Positions 58,187-64,000 of a DNA stretch of 64,000 nt are shown one piece after another. The notes under the pieces are model-generated. The model was not told the origin of the DNA and searched no databases. It worked only from the letters and a program-made list of their open reading frames with translations. Every line of letters begins with the position of its first letter. Positions within the stretch are counted from its first letter, which is position 1. This DNA comes from Marinobacter halotolerans (GTDB lineage Bacteria; Pseudomonadota; Gammaproteobacteria; Pseudomonadales; Oleiphilaceae), in assembly GCF_008795985.1 (NCBI RefSeq), contig NZ_VMHP01000002.1, positions 620,001-684,000 of the forward strand, read 5' to 3'. A program made the position numbers and the translations under genes.

Positions 58187-58813
58187 GTGTTCGAGCTTCT
58201 GAAAGCGGGTGGCATTTTAATGGTGCCGATTATTGCCTGTTCCATCATTGCCCTTGCGATCATCCTTGAGCGGTTTTACACCCTCAGACCGTCGAGAGTG
58301 ACGCCTCAGCACACCATCAACGAGCTCTGGCGATGGATCAAAAAGAAAGAACTCAATGGCCGGAAGCTCAAGGCCCTGCAGGGTTCGTCTCCGCTTGGCA
58401 GAATACTGGCTGGCGGACTGATGAACGCCAAACACGGTCGTGAAATCATGAAAGAAAGCATCGAGCACGAGGCCAGCCAGGTCATCCACGATCTCGAGCG
58501 CTTTCTGAACCCTCTCGGTACCATTGCGACCATTACTCCGCTGCTGGGCCTTCTGGGTACGGTTATCGGCATGATCAAAGTGTTTGCCGAGATCCAGCTT
58601 GCCGGCGTGGGCAATGCCGGCAACCTGGCCGGCGGTATTTCCGAGGCCCTGATCACCACCGCCTCTGGCCTGAGCGTGGCGATTCCGGCGCTGATCTGCC
58701 ATCGCTATTTCATCCGCCGGGTGGACGAGTTGGTTGTCGGTATGGAGCAGGAAGCCATCAAGCTGGTTGAAGTGGTCCACGGTGACCGCGAAATCGACGT
58801 GGAAGGAGCCTGA
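58187..58813 (+). CDS. exbB: MotA/TolQ/ExbB proton channel protein
   Basis: A 208-residue inner-membrane protein with three helices. An N-terminal helix (GGILMVPIIACSIIALAIILERF), then LNPLGTIATITPLLGLLGTVIGM and LITTASGLSVAIPALICHRYF carry the family motifs. It forms a pentamer around the ExbD dimer. GTG start preceded by CAGGGAGA. exbB-exbD-msbA-lpxK order matches Pseudomonas; what it powers is not known there either. Confidence 0.93.
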   Translation: MFELLKAGGILMVPIIACSIIALAIILERFYTLRPSRVTPQHTINELWRWIKKKELNGRKLKALQGSSPLGRILAGGLMNAKHGREIMKESIEHEASQVIHDLERFLNPLGTIATITPLLGLLGTVIGMIKVFAEIQLAGVGNAGNLAGGISEALITTASGLSVAIPALICHRYFIRRVDELVVGMEQEAIKLVEVVHGDREIDVEGA

Positions 58814-58817
58814 ACAC

Positions 58818-59240
58818 GTGAAGTTCAAGCGCCAGAGAAGCCAGGAAGTCGGCGTCGACCTGACCCCCCTGATCGACGTTGTGTTTCTGCTGCTTATTTT
58901 CTTCATGGTGTCGACCACCTTCACCCGCGAGAGCCATCTGAATATTGAACTGCCGGACGCGCAGGGTGAGCGGTCGGAGCAGCAGGCGGAGCTGATTGAT
59001 GTGGTCATCAATGCCGACGGGCAGTACCGCCTGAATGATCGTGCTCTGGTCAATAATCAGCGGGCGACACTGGAGCGGGCGGTAAGCGAGCTGGCAGGCG
59101 GCGATACCTCTCTGCCGTTCATCATTACCGCAGACGCGCGAACGCCCCACCAGTACGTGGTGCGCGCGATGGACGTTGCCGGTTCCCTCGGCTTTGCCAA
59201 ACTGAGTATCACCACGGAACGTCGGGGTGAATCCGAGTGA
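58818..59240 (+). CDS. exbD: ExbD-type biopolymer transport protein
   Basis: A 140-residue protein beginning at GTG 58818, chosen because AAGGAG lies before it and the product starts just ahead of the helix. GVDLTPLIDVVFLLLIFFMV holds the proton-carrying Asp. The periplasmic domain ends RAMDVAGSLGFAKLSITTE. It follows exbB by 4 nt and overlaps msbA by 4 nt. Confidence 0.94.
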   Translation: MKFKRQRSQEVGVDLTPLIDVVFLLLIFFMVSTTFTRESHLNIELPDAQGERSEQQAELIDVVINADGQYRLNDRALVNNQRATLERAVSELAGGDTSLPFIITADARTPHQYVVRAMDVAGSLGFAKLSITTERRGESE

Positions 59241-61018
59241 GTGAAGCGGCGGACACCGAGCAGACCCCCCGATCCGGCCAGACCGGTTCTGGCTGGATGA
59301 CCTACCGGCGCTTGCTGGCCTACGTCAAACCCTTCTGGGTGGCGTTTGTGTTGGCAGTGATCGGCAACGTAATCTACGCAACCGCGTCAACGGGCATGGC
59401 CGCCGCCATGGAATACGTGATCACGGCGCTGGAGAACCCCACCGAGCAAAACCGGCTGTTGCTGACGGGCATGATTGTCGGCGTGTTTGCGCTGCGGGGC
59501 CTCGGCTTTTTCCTGAGCCAGTATTACATCAACTACGTGGGCCGTAATGTTATCAATGCGCTACGCAAGCAGGTGTTCGACCGCCTGCTGTCGCTGCCGT
59601 CGCGGTATTTCGACGAGAACGCTTCGGGTCGCCTGGTCTCCAAGCTGACGTTCAATGTGGAACAGGTGGCCGCTGCGGCCAGTAATTCCATCACAATCAT
59701 GTTGCGGGAGGGGCTGACCATCGTCGGTCTGCTGAGCTTCATGATCTATACCAACTGGAAGCTAACTCTGGTGTTCATGGCTGTGGGGCCGATTATCGGC
59801 CTGGTCGTCAACTTTGCCAGCCGCCGGTTCCGCCGGATAAGCCAGCGAATCCAGACCTCCATGGGCGACATTACTCATGTGGCGTCTGAATCCATCAGCG
59901 GCTACCGCGTGGTCAGAACCTTCGGTGGCGAGCAGTATGAGCGTGACCGTTTCCGCGGTGTCAGTGAGAAAAACCTGGAACAGAGTCTGAAAATGGCAAC
60001 CACCCAGGCCATCAGTGTGCCGGTGATCCAGGTGCTGGTCGCCGTCGCCATTGCCGCGCTGGTTTGGACCATGCTGGCGCCGGAGATTCGCGGCAGCATG
60101 ACCACCGGTGAACTGGTCGCCTTTATCACCGCGGCCACCACCATGGCCAAACCGATTCGCCAGGTCACCTCGGTTCACGCGGAAATCCAGAAGGGCGTTG
60201 CCGCCTCCCACGATGTGTTTTCAACGATTGATGAGGAGCCGGAGGCCGACACTGGCACCTATGCCCCTGAGCGGGTGGATGGCCGGATTGAATTCGACAA
60301 CCTGTCCTTCCGCTATCGGGACCAGCTGGACGATGTGCTTCAGGATATCTCGCTGACAATCCCGCCAGGGCAGAGCGTCGCGCTGGTGGGGCGGTCCGGC
60401 AGTGGCAAATCGACTCTGGTGAGCCTGCTGCCAAGATTCTATGAATACACCGGTGGCGACATCCGCCTTGATGGCCATTCCCTGAAAGACTATTCCCTGA
60501 AAGCGCTGCGTGCGCAGATTGCCCTGGTGACCCAGAACGTGGTGCTGTTCAACGATACCATCGCCGCCAATATTGCCTATGGCGTTCTGCGGGACTGCCC
60601 CGAAGAGCAGATCCGCGAGGCGGCCGCCAAGGCCCACGCCCTCGAATTCATTGATCGGATGCCCGAAGGGCTTCAGACCATGATCGGCGACAACGGCGTC
60701 ATGCTCTCGGGCGGTCAGCGCCAGCGGCTGGCGATTGCCCGAGCGCTGTTGAAGGATGCACCGGTGCTTATCCTCGACGAGGCAACCTCGGCCCTGGATA
60801 CCGAATCCGAGCGGCACATCCAGGAAGCGCTGGAGTTCGTGATGCGCGGTCGTACCACGCTGGTCATCGCCCATCGCCTGTCCACCATTGAAAAAGCTGA
60901 CCGGATTCTGGTGATGGACGGCGGCCGCATCGTGGAGTCGGGACGTCACGACGAGCTGCTGGCTAAAGGCGGCGCCTACGCGCAACTTCACCAGATGCAG
61001 TTCAGCGAGCAGGGATGA
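59237..61018 (+). CDS. msbA: Lipid A export flippase MsbA
   Basis: A 593-residue ABC half-transporter: six helices (about 25-320), then GRSGSGKSTLVSLLPRFY as Walker A, LSGGQRQRLAIARALLKDAP as signature, and LILDEATSALD as Walker B. It flips lipid A-core across the inner membrane. Start GTG overlaps the exbD stop; the 3' end overlaps lpxK by 4 nt. Coupling to lpxK supports the lipid A role over other exporters of this type. Confidence 0.96.
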   Translation: MSEAADTEQTPRSGQTGSGWMTYRRLLAYVKPFWVAFVLAVIGNVIYATASTGMAAAMEYVITALENPTEQNRLLLTGMIVGVFALRGLGFFLSQYYINYVGRNVINALRKQVFDRLLSLPSRYFDENASGRLVSKLTFNVEQVAAAASNSITIMLREGLTIVGLLSFMIYTNWKLTLVFMAVGPIIGLVVNFASRRFRRISQRIQTSMGDITHVASESISGYRVVRTFGGEQYERDRFRGVSEKNLEQSLKMATTQAISVPVIQVLVAVAIAALVWTMLAPEIRGSMTTGELVAFITAATTMAKPIRQVTSVHAEIQKGVAASHDVFSTIDEEPEADTGTYAPERVDGRIEFDNLSFRYRDQLDDVLQDISLTIPPGQSVALVGRSGSGKSTLVSLLPRFYEYTGGDIRLDGHSLKDYSLKALRAQIALVTQNVVLFNDTIAANIAYGVLRDCPEEQIREAAAKAHALEFIDRMPEGLQTMIGDNGVMLSGGQRQRLAIARALLKDAPVLILDEATSALDTESERHIQEALEFVMRGRTTLVIAHRLSTIEKADRILVMDGGRIVESGRHDELLAKGGAYAQLHQMQFSEQG

Positions 61019-62010
61019 CTGGCTGGGTTGATCGGCTCTGGTACGGCAAGGGGCGACCGCTCTGGCCACTCTACCCGTTTGCCTGGCTGTATCGACTTAT
61101 CTCGGAGCAGCGGCGCAGGGCCGGCTGGCAGGCCATGTCTGCGCCGATCCCGGTGCCGGTCGTGGTGGTGGGCAACATTACCGCTGGCGGCACCGGCAAA
61201 TCACCGCTGACGGCGATGCTGGCGCAGTTACTGAAGGATGAAAGCTGGCGCCCGGTCATTCTTACCCGGGGATACGGCGGAAAATCCGGACACTACCCAT
61301 TTCAGATCCAGCCGGAAACCTCCGCGTCAGAGGCCGGAGATGAGCCGGTCATGCTGTCCGATCAGGCCGGGTGCCCGGTGGTGGTGGATCCGGATCGGTG
61401 CCGGGGAGCGCTCTGGGCGCTGGATCAGGGTTTGGGGAACATTCTGCTATGCGATGACGGATTGCAGCACTATCGCTTGCCCCGGGATATCGAGATCGCC
61501 GTTTTTGACGGCCAGCGCGGCCTCGGCAACGGTGCGCAGATTCCGGTCGGCCCTCTGCGTGAACGCCCCGACCGGTTGTCTTCCGTTGATTTCGTGGTGA
61601 CCAATGGCGGCTGGCTGTCGGAACTGGATCATCCGCACCAGCACACCATGACGCTTGTACCCACCGCCCTGCGGCATCTTGCCTCGGGAAGGGGTGTACC
61701 ATTGGATGAAATCCGGGGAAAACCGGTGACGGCGGTGGCCGGTATCGGCAACCCCGGGCGTTTTTTCGATACACTGAGAAACCTGGGCGCAACGGTTTCA
61801 GAGCGCGCGCTGCCTGATCATCACCAGTTCAGGCCGGAAGACCTGCAGTGCAATGGTGACCAGTGGCTGGTCATGACCGCCAAGGATGCCGTCAAGTGCC
61901 GCGAGATGGCGCCGGATAATGCCTGGGTGCTGGAGGTTTCGGCGCAACTGCCGCAGGCATTTTCCGCGGCTTTTCTGGCGGCGGTGAATACAGCGGACCA
62001 AACCCATTAA
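61015..62010 (+). CDS. lpxK: Tetraacyldisaccharide 4'-kinase LpxK
   Basis: A 331-residue membrane-associated kinase. [20 protein letters not shown] is the P-loop, [10 protein letters not shown] and [22 protein letters not shown], in parts, follow. It phosphorylates the lipid A precursor at the 4' position. Length is normal. Ten nt separate it from the Trm112-like gene. Confidence 0.97.
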   Translation: MTGWVDRLWYGKGRPLWPLYPFAWLYRLISEQRRRAGWQAMSAPIPVPVVVVGNITAGGTGKSPLTAMLAQLLKDESWRPVILTRGYGGKSGHYPFQIQPETSASEAGDEPVMLSDQAGCPVVVDPDRCRGALWALDQGLGNILLCDDGLQHYRLPRDIEIAVFDGQRGLGNGAQIPVGPLRERPDRLSSVDFVVTNGGWLSELDHPHQHTMTLVPTALRHLASGRGVPLDEIRGKPVTAVAGIGNPGRFFDTLRNLGATVSERALPDHHQFRPEDLQCNGDQWLVMTAKDAVKCREMAPDNAWVLEVSAQLPQAFSAAFLAAVNTADQTH

Positions 62011-62020
62011 GAGAAATAGC

Positions 62021-62209
62021 ATGGACAAGAAATTGATCGCTTTGCTGGCGTGCCCCGTCTGCAAGGGAGACCTCGAACTGAATGACAAGCGTACCGAGCT
62101 GATCTGCTATATGGACGCAATGGCCTTTCCCATCAGGGAAGGAATACCGGTGATGCTTAGCTCCGAAGCCCGGACACTGAGCACCGACGAGCGACTTCAC
62201 AAACGCTAA
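62021..62209 (+). CDS. Trm112-family small protein (YcaR-like)
   Basis: A 62-residue protein. [18 protein letters not shown] and [21 protein letters not shown] fit the Trm112/YcaR family. Only part of the zinc-ribbon Cys set remains (CPVC and one later Cys). The conserved place between lpxK and kdsB is widespread, but its role there is not known; eukaryotic Trm112 activates methyltransferases. Confidence 0.93.
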   Translation: MDKKLIALLACPVCKGDLELNDKRTELICYMDAMAFPIREGIPVMLSSEARTLSTDERLHKR

Positions 62210-62219
62210 CGGGGTTTTT

Positions 62220-63011
62220 ATGTCGTACATCGTGGTGATACCCGCGCGATACGCGTCTACCCGGTTGCCGGGCAAGCCGCTGGCGGATATCGGTGGCAAA
62301 CCGATGATTCAGCATGTGTATGAACGCGCTTGCGAAAGCGCCGCGTCGCGGGTTGTGATCGCGACGGATGACGAGCGTATTGAAAAGGCCTGCCGTGGAT
62401 TCGGTGCCGAAGTGGTGATGACGTTGGCGACCCACGCCAGCGGCACGGATCGGCTGGAAGAGGTGGCCCGCAAACTGGGATTCGGCCCCCGGGACCGGGT
62501 GGTCAATGTCCAGGGCGACGAACCGCTTATCCCGCCGGAACTGATCGACCAGGTCGCCGACAACCTTGAAGCCTTTCCTGAAGCCGCTATCGCCACCCTG
62601 TGCGAATCCATTACCGATACTAAAACGCTGTTCAACCCCAATGTGGTGAAAGTGGTGGCCGATGCCAGAGGTATGGCCCACTATTTCAGCCGTGCGCCAA
62701 TCCCCTGGGCCAGAGAGGCATGGAGTGGTGACGTGCGAGTAGACGGTGCACGCGACATGCCGGCGAACGCCCGATATTTTCGCCACATTGGCATCTACGG
62801 TTACCGGGTCAGCCTGCTTCAGGCCTTTGTAACCTGGCCTCCCGCCCCGACCGAACTCACCGAATCCCTGGAGCAGCTGCGAGCGCTCTACAATGGCGCG
62901 CTGATTCATGTGGCGGAGGCAGCGGTCAGGCCGCCGGCCGGCGTGGATACGCAGGAGGATCTTGAACGACTCAGAGCCATGGTTAATGAAAGGGGATTGC
63001 TGAATGAGTGA
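62220..63011 (+). CDS. kdsB: CMP-Kdo synthetase KdsB
   Basis: A 263-residue nucleotidyltransferase: [35 protein letters not shown] and [16 protein letters not shown]. It activates Kdo with CTP for inner-core LPS. It overlaps the next gene by 8 bp. Confidence 0.97.
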   Translation: MSYIVVIPARYASTRLPGKPLADIGGKPMIQHVYERACESAASRVVIATDDERIEKACRGFGAEVVMTLATHASGTDRLEEVARKLGFGPRDRVVNVQGDEPLIPPELIDQVADNLEAFPEAAIATLCESITDTKTLFNPNVVKVVADARGMAHYFSRAPIPWAREAWSGDVRVDGARDMPANARYFRHIGIYGYRVSLLQAFVTWPPAPTELTESLEQLRALYNGALIHVAEAAVRPPAGVDTQEDLERLRAMVNERGLLNE

Positions 63012-63483
63012 ACCTGTCCGAGTGCTGTTTGTGTGTCTTGGCAACATCTGCCGTTCCCCCAGCGCAGAGGGTGTATTCCGGCAGGTGGTGGAGAATGCCG
63101 GTTTAAGTAACCAGGTGAAGATAGATTCCTGTGGAACCGGCAGCTGGCATGTGGGAAAGGCGCCGGACGGCCGTGCCCGGGAAGCGGCCGCCAGGCGTGG
63201 CATTGATATCAGTGACTTGAGGGCGCGGCAGTTTCAGGAATCGGATTTGTTCGAGTTCGACTATGTACTGGTAATGGATCGTCAGAGCCTTGCCGATATC
63301 AAGCGCGTCCAGAAGGAGATTGGCGGAACCGAGCCGGAACTGTTTCTTGATTACGGAAGTCCTTCCCACGACGAGGTGCCCGACCCGTATTACGGTGGCA
63401 ATCAGGGTTTCGAGATGGTTCTGGACCTGATTCAGGAGGCCAGCGAAGGGCTTCTGGCCCGATTGCGGGAGAGACTGGCTTGA
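63004..63483 (+). CDS. Low-molecular-weight protein tyrosine phosphatase
   Basis: A 159-residue phosphatase. [19 protein letters not shown] holds the CX5R loop, and [15 protein letters not shown] the general-acid Asp. It lacks an adjacent tyrosine kinase and capsule genes. The kdsB-ptpA-murB order is the same as in Pseudomonas. Substrate unknown. It overlaps kdsB by 8 bp and murB by 4 bp. Confidence 0.95.
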   Translation: MSEPVRVLFVCLGNICRSPSAEGVFRQVVENAGLSNQVKIDSCGTGSWHVGKAPDGRAREAAARRGIDISDLRARQFQESDLFEFDYVLVMDRQSLADIKRVQKEIGGTEPELFLDYGSPSHDEVPDPYYGGNQGFEMVLDLIQEASEGLLARLRERLA

Positions 63484-64000
63484 GCCTCCCCCCGGTCATT
63501 CGCGAGTGGGTCAGTCTGAGGGGCAAGAACAGCCTGGGCATCGCGGCAAGGGCCCAGTACTTCACCCAGGTTCGCTCCCTTGATGATCTACGTTTTGCCC
63601 TGGACTGGGCAGACACCCATGCCGCAGAAACACTGATTCTGGGTGGTGGCAGCAACCTGGTATTTGCTGGGGATTTCCGCGGGCTTGCGGTGCAGGTGTC
63701 TATCAGCGGGCGCTGCTGGCAGGCGGTTGAAGGCGACGCGGCCACCCTTGAATTGGGCGCCGGCGAACCCTGGCATGAGTGCGTGTTATACGCTGCCAAA
63801 GCCGGTTATCGGGGAATCGAGAATCTCGCGCTGATTCCCGGCACCGTGGGTGCAGCACCGGTTCAGAATATCGGTGCTTACGGCACAGAACTGGCCGACA
63901 CCCTGGTGGATGTGACCGCGCTGGACCGGACCACAGGTGAGGAGGTGCGGCTGTCGAACGCGCAGTGCCGGTTCAGCTATCGCGACAGCCTGTTCAAGCA
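63480..64000 (+). CDS. murB: UDP-N-acetylenolpyruvoylglucosamine reductase MurB (3' end outside window)
   Basis: The first 173 codons of MurB are present. ETLILGGGSNLVF is the FAD-binding loop and LALIPGTVGAAPVQNIGAYG the family signature. It reduces the enolpyruvyl group in peptidoglycan precursor synthesis. The TTG at 63480 overlaps the phosphatase stop and fits the family's length. The gene runs off the right edge. Confidence 0.95.
   Translation, partial: MSLPPVIREWVSLRGKNSLGIAARAQYFTQVRSLDDLRFALDWADTHAAETLILGGGSNLVFAGDFRGLAVQVSISGRCWQAVEGDAATLELGAGEPWHECVLYAAKAGYRGIENLALIPGTVGAAPVQNIGAYGTELADTLVDVTALDRTTGEEVRLSNAQCRFSYRDSLFK

Overview
The window is a gene-dense stretch of a gammaproteobacterial chromosome (G+C in the upper 50s by eye). 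Product set and gene order point to the Marinobacter/Pseudomonas side of the class: the ccoNOQP-ccoGHIS cluster, rluE-nudJ-mnmA-hflD-purB, cspD//clpS-clpA next to infA-bpt-aat-trxB, and lolCD-comEC-exbBD-msbA-lpxK-kdsB-murB. A Marinobacter-like marine bacterium is the best guess, judged from remembered gene order and protein character, not from a search. I see no insertion sequence, prophage, CRISPR array, rRNA or tRNA gene. This is core chromosome with a few poorly understood genes between housekeeping blocks.

Layout. 1-2.8 kb: the end of an ExbD/AgmX proton-motive-force-driven envelope system and a sodium:solute symporter. 3.0-7.6 kb: the most unusual block, one direction, all with export signals: a soluble C39 peptidase, a MetA-type beta-barrel, a FadL-type beta-barrel and a lipoprotein with a MalM-like C-terminus. 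It looks like a surface-structure assembly locus, possibly related to the Acinetobacter fil genes. 7.6-10.3 kb: polysaccharide deacetylase, DnaJ-related protein and ttcA. 10.3-18.9 kb: the complete cbb3 oxidase structural and maturation cluster, all on the minus strand. 19.1-31.8 kb: mixed housekeeping genes: hydrolase, diguanylate cyclase, rlmM, tusA, dsbD, epmC, rhlB, pdxB, htpX, alaA and glutathione peroxidase. 31.8-37.3 kb: hybrid histidine kinase, an unknown membrane protein, a LysR regulator and a GNAT fusion protein. 37.3-42.7 kb: roxA, purB, hflD, mnmA, nudJ and rluE as one minus-strand operon. 42.8-48.0 kb: cspD, clpS, clpA, infA, bpt and aat, which together hold the N-degron tagging and degradation machinery. 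48.0-53.0 kb: trxB, an orphan MoxR ATPase, agmatine degradation (aguAB) and small envelope and PilZ proteins. 53.1-64 kb: lipoprotein release, DNA uptake, an ExbBD pair, and lipid A/Kdo/peptidoglycan synthesis, ending inside murB.

Themes. Microaerobic respiration is encoded as a full cbb3 module with its copper ATPase. Translation quality is over-represented: TtcA, MnmA, RlmM, RluE, EpmC, RoxA, Aat, Bpt and ClpAS act on tRNA, rRNA, EF-P, ribosomal protein L16 or N-degrons. Envelope biogenesis dominates the right end. Convergent neighbours repeatedly overlap at their 3' ends by 4-23 bp.

The best candidate for something under-described is the 3.0-7.6 kb block. Second is the lolCD pair without an adjacent lolE, which may be a LolDF-type single-permease system.
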